Shown: piece after piece, positions 39,558 through 48,007 of the stretch
Layout of the letters: every line of letters begins with the position of its first letter
Position numbering within the stretch: the stretch's first letter is position 1
Source: Halanaerobium praevalens DSM 2228
GTDB lineage: Bacteria; Bacillota; Halanaerobiia; Halanaerobiales; Halanaerobiaceae
DNA length: 64,000 nt
Assembly (NCBI RefSeq): GCF_000165465.1
Contig: NC_017455.1
Span: 1,116,001-1,180,000, forward strand
Reading direction: 5' to 3'
Translations under genes and position numbers: made by a program
Notes under the pieces: model-generated
Seen by the model: the letters and a program-made list of their open reading frames with translations, nothing else
The model's database searches: none
Told to the model about the DNA's origin: nothing

Positions 39558-39819
39558 CTTTTATCTCTCCTTCTTTAAAATGAATTTTAATTTAAATAAA
39601 TTTATCATATATATATTTAATTATAGCATAGTTAAACTATAGATGTCGAAAATTTGAGATAATTTTATTAAAAATTTGAATATTATGGTTTAACATTAAT
39701 TTATTTAGCAAAATAATTAAAGCTTGTTTTTAATAGCTAACTAGAAATTTTAGTGAAAATAAGATAAAATTATTATAGTAGATTAATAATTTAATGACTT
39801 TAATTTGGGGAGGCAAAAA

Positions 39820-40740
39820 ATGAATAATGATTTGACAGCTATTAGAGGTTTAAAAATAGGTCATGCTGAAAATCAAAAAAATGCTACTGGTTGTACAGCT
39901 GTGCTAACAGAAACTGGGTTTACTATTGGAGCTGATATTAGAGGTGGAGCTCCCGGTAGTAGAGAAATAGCTTTAACTGATAGTAGAGCAGCAGTAGATA
40001 AAGCTCATGCTGTTTTTTTAAGTGGAGGAAGTGCTTATGGACTTGATGCCACTGGTGGAGTAATGAAATATTTGAGTGAACAAAATATTGGTTTTAATAC
40101 AAGTGGAGGAGTTGTTCCCATTGTTCCAGCAGCAGTTATTTATGATTTAGAATATAAAAGTAACAAATATCCTGATGCCAAAATGGCATACCAAGCTTGC
40201 CTTAATGCTTCTAGGCAAAAACAAAAAAATAAAAGTATTGGGGTTGCAGCTGGAGCTACTTGTGGAAAAATTATGGGAATGCAAAATGCTACAAAAACAG
40301 TTTTAGGTCATGCAGCCCAAAAAACTAATGATTTAATAGTTGCTGCTTTAGCAGTTGTTAATCCCTTTGGAGATCTTAAAGATCCAGATTCTGGTCAAAT
40401 AATTGCTGGAGCTAAAAATAAAGCTGGCCAATTTATTGATACAGAAAAAACTATTATTAATAATTCAGATATAGATTTAAATTTTTCTAGACAAAATACT
40501 ACTTTAATTGTTTTAGCTACAAATGCTATTTTAAATAAAGCTAAAGCTAATAGAGTGTCTATGATGGCACATAGTGGTTTAAGTCGCTGTATTTATCCTG
40601 TACATACTCTTTTAGATGGAGATAGCATTTTTACTTTGGCTGCTAATGAAGTCAAAGCTGATATTAATCAAATTGGAGTTTTAGCTGCTAAAGTTGTTGA
40701 AAAAGCAATTTTAAGTTCAGCTTTAATGAATTTTAAATAA
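39820..40740 (+). CDS. P1-family (DmpA-like) aminopeptidase
   Basis: 306 residues matching the S58/DmpA peptidase family: the LTAIRGLKIGHAENQKNATGCT N-terminus, RGGAPGSRE, FLSGGSAYGLDA, and the autoprocessing region around VAAGATCGK. Members cleave themselves to give an N-terminal nucleophile and act as L- or D-aminopeptidases or beta-peptidases. ATG 39820, six bases after GGGGAGG, is chosen over TTG 39805. It is a single-gene unit with a strong terminator. Confidence 0.88.
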   Translation: MNNDLTAIRGLKIGHAENQKNATGCTAVLTETGFTIGADIRGGAPGSREIALTDSRAAVDKAHAVFLSGGSAYGLDATGGVMKYLSEQNIGFNTSGGVVPIVPAAVIYDLEYKSNKYPDAKMAYQACLNASRQKQKNKSIGVAAGATCGKIMGMQNATKTVLGHAAQKTNDLIVAALAVVNPFGDLKDPDSGQIIAGAKNKAGQFIDTEKTIINNSDIDLNFSRQNTTLIVLATNAILNKAKANRVSMMAHSGLSRCIYPVHTLLDGDSIFTLAANEVKADINQIGVLAAKVVEKAILSSALMNFK

Positions 40741-40766
40741 AAAAATTTTACTATTAATAATATAAA

Positions 40767-40805
40767 AAAAGGCCTATTCCATAATTAAAATGGAATAGGC
40801 CTTTT
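40767..40805. terminator. Strong bidirectional terminator
   Basis: AAAAGGCCTATTCCA / TGGAATAGGCCTTTT form a perfect 15-bp stem with a 9-nt loop, serving the P1 peptidase gene and the convergent 84-residue gene. Confidence 0.92.
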
Positions 40806-40835
40806 AAGTTTTTTAAAAAGTATTAAATATTAGGA

Positions 40836-41090
40836 CTAGAATAAAAAATTAAATGACATTTCTAAGCGATGCAAAAGATTTTCTTTATTATCAGAATTAT
40901 TTTTATTAACAACAGTTAAATTCTTATAATAGTTTGCATAATGGTCATTACCTGTTGTTTTAAAATAATTTTCTCTAAAAGCTTGAGCATTACTGGCTTG
41001 AGCGTAATGAAAAACACCATTTGCACCTTTAGCGTTATGAAAAAAATCACCTTTTGAACCTTTTGTAGCATAATAATCTTGATTAAACAT
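40836..41090 (-). CDS. Small Asn/Tyr/Phe-rich hypothetical protein, 84 aa
   Basis: A very good ribosome site (AAGGAGG) and a terminator support a real gene. The product is rich in Asn, Tyr, Phe, Ala and Gly (YYATKGSKGDFFHNAKGANG, FHYAQASNAQAFRENYF), has no Cys or membrane helix, and repeats short NAKGAN/SNAQAF-like units. I do not recognise a family. The composition suggests a structural or sticky small protein, but this is a guess. Confidence 0.55.
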   Translation of the reverse strand: MFNQDYYATKGSKGDFFHNAKGANGVFHYAQASNAQAFRENYFKTTGNDHYANYYKNLTVVNKNNSDNKENLLHRLEMSFNFLF

Positions 41091-41436
41091 TATAATTCCT
41101 CCTTATAAAATTATAGTTAATTTATAACTTCTTATTAGTAACAAGAATTATTACTGATAATGTCTATTATAAAGTAATTTTAATTGAATTTCAACCTTTT
41201 TTAGAGATTTTATATAATTTAATTATAGTTTGAAAATTATATTTTTAGAGATAATTAATTTAGGGTTTAGCTTATAGTCTTATAATTAATAATATCTACT
41301 AAAAAGTCTTTTTTTATTAGTTTAAAATCTTTATAAAAAGCCTTATTCTTCAACTTAATAGACTAACTTATCAACCTAATTGATATCTTACTCCTTAGTT
41401 AGGTCAATGTCAAATGATATTTTAAATTTATTAAAA
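41091..41436. other. AT-rich gene-free stretch
   Basis: It holds the upstream region of the 84-residue gene and the 3' flank of the VOC gene. I see no gene, no clear terminator and no attC-like site in it. Confidence 0.5.
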
Positions 41437-41823
41437 TTATTTAAGATCTGAAAAAATTTCATGTATATTCCCATCAGGATCTGCAAACAATGCTGTTCTC
41501 TGATCCCAGGGCATGTTTTGAGGTTCATGAACAGGCACCCCACCTTTTGCAACTATCTCATTATATGATTTATCAACGTCTTCTGGGCTTTTAGCTGGAA
41601 AAGCTAATTCAAAAGATTGACCATTTTTTGTTTTTTTATAATCTTCACTATAATTATACATAACCTTTCTAAGACAAAGAGCAAATCTAACACCTTCATT
41701 TTTAAATTCAACATATTCACCCAAATCATTTTCAATTTCAAATCCTAAAATTTTATTATAAAATTCTTTCATTGGGATTAAATTATTTGTCCAGATTGTA
41801 ATCAAATTAATTCTTGCTTCCAC
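41437..41823 (-). CDS. VOC/glyoxalase-fold protein
   Basis: 128 residues with the two beta-alpha-beta-beta-beta halves of the vicinal-oxygen-chelate fold (WTNNLIPMKEFYNKILGFEIEND, then GVPVHEPQNMPWDQRTALFADPDGNIHEIF). The final Glu of DGNIHEIF is a typical metal ligand. Translation starts at GTG 41823 right after AAAAGGAGG at the end of the MBL-fold gene. Family members include glyoxalases, dioxygenases and resistance proteins; the substrate cannot be told. Confidence 0.82.
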   Translation of the reverse strand: MEARINLITIWTNNLIPMKEFYNKILGFEIENDLGEYVEFKNEGVRFALCLRKVMYNYSEDYKKTKNGQSFELAFPAKSPEDVDKSYNEIVAKGGVPVHEPQNMPWDQRTALFADPDGNIHEIFSDLK

Positions 41824-41824
41824 T

Positions 41825-42574
41825 CTAATGCCTCCTTTTTATATCATTCATATCTTTATTTAACAATTTTTTTAATGAATCTGAAATATTTGATTCTACT
41901 AAACCTCCATGATAGCAAATCAGCTTTTTAATTTCCATTTTTTTTATTTTTCTTATACTATTAATGCACTCATCAATATCTAATGTGAATTCTGGATTAG
42001 CTATACTGAGTTGATTATTTTCATAAGCTAAGGCATCTCCAACTAATAAAACTGATTCTTCTTCTAGAAATAGTGACAAATGACCTGGAGTATGTCCTGG
42101 AGTAGAAATAACTCTTATTCCGCTTGCTATATAATCATTTTCTTTGACAGTTATATCTACATTGACTGTATTAATAGTTTCTAGATACTTAACAAAGGAC
42201 TCTCCCACCTCGCGTTCTTCTTCAGCTAATGTTTGATTATATTTTTCTGCTTGCACTAATCTTAAGGATTTTTCACTACCATCAATAAATGATTTTTCAA
42301 TTTTGGATGATATAACTTCTATAAAAGGATTTTTCATTTTTAATGATTTCAAAGATCCTATATGATCATGGTCATGATGTGAAATGAATACTTTTGTCAG
42401 ATCATTTATACTAAATTCTAATCTATTTAATTCTGATTCAATTTGATTTAATTGATTAGGATATCCAGCGTCAAATAAAATTAATTCTTTTCCCTCTTTA
42501 ATTAATACTGGATGTACTTTAATTATATCATTTTTAATTTTAAATTCTAATGTTAATATATTATATCGTTTCAT
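41825..42574 (-). CDS. Metallo-beta-lactamase-fold hydrolase
   Basis: 249 residues with the zinc motif HHDHDHIG (about 66-73), a second ligand in STPGHTPGH, the Asp in LLVGDALAY, and a late His in ICYHGG. This is a complete MBL-fold metal site. Members are diverse hydrolases (lactonases, thioesterases, glyoxalase II). The gene directly precedes the VOC gene; an MBL-VOC pair suggests detoxification of a small electrophile, which is inference only. Confidence 0.86.
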   Translation of the reverse strand: MKRYNILTLEFKIKNDIIKVHPVLIKEGKELILFDAGYPNQLNQIESELNRLEFSINDLTKVFISHHDHDHIGSLKSLKMKNPFIEVISSKIEKSFIDGSEKSLRLVQAEKYNQTLAEEEREVGESFVKYLETINTVNVDITVKENDYIASGIRVISTPGHTPGHLSLFLEEESVLLVGDALAYENNQLSIANPEFTLDIDECINSIRKIKKMEIKKLICYHGGLVESNISDSLKKLLNKDMNDIKRRH

Positions 42575-42605
42575 GATTTGCCTCCGATTTATTATTTTAT
42601 TTTTA

Positions 42606-42622
42606 GTATGTGATGTGTGTCA
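42606..42622. other. Possible decayed cassette end (distal limit of the array)
   Basis: GTATGTGATGTGTGTCA resembles the inverse of the segment end at 43580-43597 (GACACATGTCACATAAC), as other intact segments show at their two ends. If so, the GNAT-NUDIX segment is the last cassette and its outer attC-like site has been lost. Confidence 0.35.
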
Positions 42623-42630
42623 ATGAACTA

Positions 42631-43062
42631 TTATTCTTTATTCCAAATCATTAGATATTCTTCTTCTTTTAAATTTTTATCTATTAATTTTTCTTTAATT
42701 TTAAATCCGTTTTTTGAATAAAAATTATAAGCCCTGTTATTTTTTTTGAACACTTTTAATTTTATATAATTTCTATCTTTTTTTACATAATCTAATAACT
42801 TTTTTCCAAAACCTTGGCTTTGAAATTTGTCAGCAATAAAAATTGCAGCTAAATAGTTCTCAATCATTGAAATAAATCCATATATTTCGTTATTACCCTC
42901 TAAAATATATGTTTCCGAATTTGGGATATATTTTTCTTTCATATCTACTTTTGCTGTTTTCCAATATTCTTTATCAATAAAATTATGTGCTTCTAATGAC
43001 ACTTCATACCATAAATTGACTAATTTATAAATATCATCTTTATTGTTTTTTCTTATTTTCAA
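42631..43062 (-). CDS. GNAT-family N-acetyltransferase
   Basis: 143 residues with the GNAT fold. The acetyl-CoA loop appears as FQSQGFGKKLLDYVK (motif A, Q/R-x2-G-x-G), followed by KLKVFKKNNRAYNFYSKNGFKI (motif B). The substrate is unknown. It lies 34 bp after the NUDIX gene on the same strand, and both fall between attC-like site 1 and the possible decayed end at 42606, so they may have travelled as one two-gene cassette. Confidence 0.87.
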   Translation of the reverse strand: MKIRKNNKDDIYKLVNLWYEVSLEAHNFIDKEYWKTAKVDMKEKYIPNSETYILEGNNEIYGFISMIENYLAAIFIADKFQSQGFGKKLLDYVKKDRNYIKLKVFKKNNRAYNFYSKNGFKIKEKLIDKNLKEEEYLMIWNKE

Positions 43063-43096
43063 TTTGATCTTCCTTTTTTATGAAAACTATTAATTT

Positions 43097-43537
43097 CTAA
43101 TAACTATAGAAAATTTCTGTTTTATATTCTGATTCTTCTTTATTTTTCAATTCTATTAATAATGATTTAACAAATCCGCCTAAGTCATAATTATCTATAT
43201 CTTTTAAATCTACCCATTTATATTCCTGAGCTTCTTCATTTAATATTACATTATATGAATCAGTTTTACATATGTAATCAATAAATATAAAGTGCTTTTT
43301 TTCATGAAAAGATTTATTATTTACACTTTCTTTTATGCTTATTAACTGAATATCATATATTTGTAGTCCAGTTTCTTCTAATATTTCTCTTTTTAAAGCT
43401 TCTTCCATTCCTTCACCTAATTCAATATGTCCACCAGGAATTATATATTGATTATTCCATTTGTGAGATTTACAGAGAAGTATTTTATTATCTGGATTAA
43501 AAATAATAGACCCAACAGTTGGTTCAGGATATTTCAT
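43097..43537 (-). CDS. NUDIX hydrolase
   Basis: 146 residues with a complete Nudix box GGHIELGEGMEEALKREILEETGL (residues about 32-54; Gx5Ex7REUxEExGU). It hydrolyses a nucleoside diphosphate linked to another group; MutT-like cleaning of oxidised nucleotides is one option. AAAGGAG precedes the ATG, 54 bp from attC-like site 1. Cassette location fits acquisition with the array. Confidence 0.88.
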   Translation of the reverse strand: MKYPEPTVGSIIFNPDNKILLCKSHKWNNQYIIPGGHIELGEGMEEALKREILEETGLQIYDIQLISIKESVNNKSFHEKKHFIFIDYICKTDSYNVILNEEAQEYKWVDLKDIDNYDLGGFVKSLLIELKNKEESEYKTEIFYSY

Positions 43538-43590
43538 TATTTTCTCCTTTCGTTTTCCTTAAAAGATTACTTTAATTTCAGACACATGTC

Positions 43591-43724
43591 ACATAACGAT
43601 TCTGAGATTTTGTGCTCGTGCCTGATTCCGTTAGGAACTGGCGTAAAGCTTGCTTTTCCATATCCGTGATTGTTTTAACTGCAAGCTTTATGACAAAAGA
43701 TATGGTGCCAATCCCATGTTATGT
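43591..43724 (-). repeat. attC-like site 1
   Basis: Boundaries ACATAAC / GTTATGT. Inner stem TGAGATT / AATCCCA has one mismatch, so it is the most degenerate class-A site. The AAGCTTGC / GCAAGCTT inner stem is retained. It separates the NUDIX and Fic cassettes. Confidence 0.75.
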
Positions 43725-43734
43725 GACTTACTTT

Positions 43735-44736
43735 TTATTTTAAGCGTTTCCATTTAGCATTTCTTCCTTTTCCTAGAACTTCTATTATATTATCTTTTTT
43801 TAATTGTCTCAAAACTCTATCAATAGTTGAATCAGATACATCAGGACAGGCATTTCTAATATCATCTTTAGAAAAAGTTCCTATAATATTCTTTACTGCC
43901 TGTTCAACCCTATAGCTTTTATTACCTTTCTTTGACTTCACCATACCTACACGATCTTCAAATTCTTTATAGGCTGCTAAAAGTGTTCCCAAAAAGTATT
44001 CTAACCAGAAAAACAAATTATGTTTTCCCTCATGCCAGCCCATGGAAGATTTATTTAATGTTTCATAATAACTTGATTTACTGTCTTCTATGATCTTTTC
44101 TAAACTTATATATCTTCCTACTTTATGATCATATTTATATAATAATAGTAATGTTAATAATCTTGATATTCTTCCATTTCCATCATTAAAAGGGTGGATA
44201 CAAAGAAAATCTAAGATAAAGCTTCCAATTAAAATTAATGGTTCTATATTTTGTTCCTGTATTTCATTGTTTAAAAAATTACAGAGAGAATCCATGGCAG
44301 TGGCAGTATTTGATGCAGCAACCGGTTTAAATCTAACAAATTTTTCACCATTAGGTAGGATCTCACCAATAATATTATTCTGACTTTTCCAACTTCCACC
44401 TTTTTCAGATATATATTTATACATATCACGATGTAACTGTAAAATTATATTTGAAGTTACAGGTATTGCATCATAAGAAGTATGAATAGTATTTAAAACA
44501 TCTCTATAACCTGCTATTTCTCCTTCTGATCTTTCTCTAAGATTGGTATCATCTTTCATTATTTCTTTTAGTCTTTTATCAGTAATTACAATTCCTTCAA
44601 TACTGTTTGAAGCTTTTGTACTCTTTATAACAGCGACTTCTTGAAGCTTTTCTAATATTTGTGGTGACTGTTCTATATATAAATCCTGTTTTCCCTTATA
44701 TTCGTTTATTTTACCAATTAATTTAACAATATTCAT
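43735..44736 (-). CDS. Fic-domain protein (cassette)
   Basis: 333 residues: an N-terminal inhibitory helix motif SNSIEG (S/T-x3-E-G, class II), the Fic core with catalytic HPFNDGNGRISR (about 181-192), and a C-terminal winged helix (KDDIRNACPDVSDSTIDRVL). Fic enzymes transfer AMP or related groups to proteins. Its stop lies 11 bp from site 1. The upstream side was disrupted: an IS3 element begins 30 bp before the start codon, and the weak ribosome site suggests lost upstream sequence. Confidence 0.9.
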   Translation of the reverse strand: MNIVKLIGKINEYKGKQDLYIEQSPQILEKLQEVAVIKSTKASNSIEGIVITDKRLKEIMKDDTNLRERSEGEIAGYRDVLNTIHTSYDAIPVTSNIILQLHRDMYKYISEKGGSWKSQNNIIGEILPNGEKFVRFKPVAASNTATAMDSLCNFLNNEIQEQNIEPLILIGSFILDFLCIHPFNDGNGRISRLLTLLLLYKYDHKVGRYISLEKIIEDSKSSYYETLNKSSMGWHEGKHNLFFWLEYFLGTLLAAYKEFEDRVGMVKSKKGNKSYRVEQAVKNIIGTFSKDDIRNACPDVSDSTIDRVLRQLKKDNIIEVLGKGRNAKWKRLK

Positions 44737-44829
44737 TGGTATATTTAACTTTTTTAATCTATCATTGACCCTCCCCCAATTTGTAGGACACTGAGTTAAG
44801 ATATATAATAAACTCAGGAGGTGCCCAAA

Positions 44830-45129
44830 ATGGGAAAAAGAAGAAGTTACACTGAAGAATTCAAAAGAGATGCTGTTGAACTTAGCATAAATTCAAATAA
44901 GACAGTACAAGAAATAGCTGATGATCTAGGAATAAATTACGGTAATTTAACCCGCTGGCGTAAAGAATATAGAGATAGTGGTGAACATGCTTTTCCTGGT
45001 AATGGAAAGCAAAAACTAACACCTGAACAACAAAAAATAAAAGAGCTTGAAGATGAACTTAGAGAAACTAAATTAGAGCGTGATATATTAAAAAAAGCAG
45101 TGGGCATCTTTTCGAAAAAACCGAAGTAA
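44830..45129 (+). CDS. IS3-family transposase OrfA
   Basis: 99 residues: a helix-turn-helix ([24 protein letters not shown]) and a leucine-zipper tail ([22 protein letters not shown]). AGGAGG lies 8 bp before ATG 44830. A run of A's near 45115-45121 is a candidate slippage site for producing the OrfAB fusion that carries out transposition in this family. Confidence 0.93.
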   Translation: MGKRRSYTEEFKRDAVELSINSNKTVQEIADDLGINYGNLTRWRKEYRDSGEHAFPGNGKQKLTPEQQKIKELEDELRETKLERDILKKAVGIFSKKPK

Positions 45130-45167
45130 TATACGGTTTTATCCGGGACCACAGAGATCAATTTCCT

Positions 45168-46211
<1,044 letters not shown>

Positions 46212-46343
46212 GTATAACGTTACTGGGATTTGCGTTCGTGACTGGTTCCGCAGGAACTGGCGTAAAGCTTGCTTTTTCATATCCGTAATTGGTTAACTTG
46301 CAAGCTTTATGACAGAAGGCATGACGACAATCCCATGTTAGCC
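46212..46343 (-). repeat. attC-like site 2 (class A)
   Basis: Boundaries GTATAAC / GTTAGCC. Inner stems TGGGATT / AATCCCA and AAGCTTGC / GCAAGCTT are retained. Confidence 0.85.
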
Positions 46344-46364
46344 GAAGTTAAAAATAAAATAATA

Positions 46365-47849
46365 TTAATCTAACTTTAAAACTTTATTTAACCCCATATG
46401 TAATGTGAAATCTTTAGAGAAATCAATTTCTGCCCTTTTATCAATATAAGAATAGCAATATTTATATTTATCTTTTCCTTTTACATACCAACTATTTCCA
46501 ATTGCTCCGAATTTAAAAAATGTTTTTAATATTAAATCCAAATTTAAAGAAGCGTATCTTTCTTTGTTTTTTTGATAATATTGCTTAATTTCTTCATAAC
46601 TAAAATGTTTTTTATGGAATTGTCTTAACAATGAAAACCCTTCTTCAATTTCCCTATCTTTTAAGTGTCCTTTTAACTCATTTCTTAACTCATCTAGAAA
46701 GTATTCTGAGTATTTAATTTCTAAATCAATTATATAGTCATTTCTAAAATGATGACCATTTGGATACTTCTCTTTTATAAATTTTAAATAAGTAATTATA
46801 TCTCGTGGTCTAAAAAAGCTTCTTTGTAATAAAAATATTTCAGGAGATAATCCATTATTATATCCCACTTGAATTTTTTCTTTAAAAAACATATCATATA
46901 TATCATTATGCGCAACTTTTGCTAATTCAGGGATAGAATTTTTTATTCTATTTGTAATCATTTTCATAAGTGGTTCATACTTTCTTATTCTAGAACTTGT
47001 TCCCCATTCTATTTCAATAGAATTATCTTGTTTTATTTTATTTAAATTTGAATCATTTAATATAGAAAATATGTCACTACGCAAAAGAATTATAACTTTT
47101 ATTTTAAGCTTATTTTTACTAAAGTTCATATTTAACTTATCTACTATTTTTATAGCACTAATTATAATATTTTTATAATTCTTATCATTTTTAAATTTGT
47201 CATCTAGTTCATCTAAAATTAATGTATATTCCATATTACTTTTTTTTAATAAGTAAAATATCACTTCTTTTAAATCATTTATATAATTTAAATATGAACC
47301 TTTATTGGACTCATCTGAAATTGATGCTGAACCAGTTAAGCTATTAAAAATTCCTCCTTTAAAACTAGCTTTTTTAGTGGTTTTTACTATATCATTTGTG
47401 TTTAATTTTAAATTTTTAAAATTACTTTTAATAAATCTCTTCAATTTTGATAATTTAATTTGAAATTTAAAATCAAATCTTATTGGTTCTTTTTCAATTA
47501 TCATAAGAGCAATTTCAATTAAAATTAACCACTCCCAAATTGCAATAAATTCATTGGGACTAGTTTCTTCAGATTTAAAATATATAAATTCTTTTAACTT
47601 AAGTTCTTTGAAATCGCTAATTTTTACATAATTATTTTCTTTGAATTCAGCTTTTTTTTGTATATACTCAGCTAAAAACGACTTTCCCGTCCCTTTTCTT
47701 CCTAATAAAAGGAATTTTTCTTTTTTAAGTATTGATTCATAAATATTATTATAATTATAATAATATTTATGGAAATTAGAAATATATTCAGCTTCTTTTT
47801 TTCCATCATTATATCCTATAGTTATATCTTCTAATTTGTATTTTGACAT
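46365..47849 (-). CDS. P-loop ATPase resembling the Sll1717 family (cassette)
   Basis: 494 residues. Walker A is GRKGTGKS (residues 50-57), and a Walker B-like LILDELDDKF is near residue 210. A helical C-terminal part follows a RSFFRPRDIITYL segment (about 345), where ORC/KAP/STAND-type ATPases carry an arginine-rich sensor. It is soluble, with no membrane helix. Proteins of this kind are often found in defence and integron contexts, but the mechanism is not established. GGAGGT precedes the ATG, and the segment ends pair (AGCCGAA-g-TTAAAAA with TTTTTAA-t-TTCGGCT). Confidence 0.7.
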   Translation of the reverse strand: MSKYKLEDITIGYNDGKKEAEYISNFHKYYYNYNNIYESILKKEKFLLLGRKGTGKSFLAEYIQKKAEFKENNYVKISDFKELKLKEFIYFKSEETSPNEFIAIWEWLILIEIALMIIEKEPIRFDFKFQIKLSKLKRFIKSNFKNLKLNTNDIVKTTKKASFKGGIFNSLTGSASISDESNKGSYLNYINDLKEVIFYLLKKSNMEYTLILDELDDKFKNDKNYKNIIISAIKIVDKLNMNFSKNKLKIKVIILLRSDIFSILNDSNLNKIKQDNSIEIEWGTSSRIRKYEPLMKMITNRIKNSIPELAKVAHNDIYDMFFKEKIQVGYNNGLSPEIFLLQRSFFRPRDIITYLKFIKEKYPNGHHFRNDYIIDLEIKYSEYFLDELRNELKGHLKDREIEEGFSLLRQFHKKHFSYEEIKQYYQKNKERYASLNLDLILKTFFKFGAIGNSWYVKGKDKYKYCYSYIDKRAEIDFSKDFTLHMGLNKVLKLD

Positions 47850-47874
47850 TTTATACCTCCAAATTTTTAATTTC

Positions 47875-47979
47875 GGCTAACGTTCCTGGGATTTAAGAAG
47901 TTCATGAGGCTTAGGGCGACTGCCCTTGCCGAATGAATTTGGATGGAGCGATAGCGGAATCTTCAATCCCATGTTATGC
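47875..47979 (-). repeat. attC-like site 3 (divergent, shortest)
   Basis: Boundaries GGCTAAC / GTTATGC, only 105 bp. The stem continues as TGGGATTtaaGAAG / CTTC-AATCCCA instead of the class-A GCG/CGC, so pairing is kept while sequence changes. Confidence 0.75.
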
Positions 47980-48007
47980 GCAGTTTCATTTTATTAGTTA
48001 AAAAAAA

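Noticed and set aside
41437-42574. VOC-MBL gene pair as a further cassette
   Set aside because: No attC-like site or paired segment ends were found around it; it lies outside the recognisable array.
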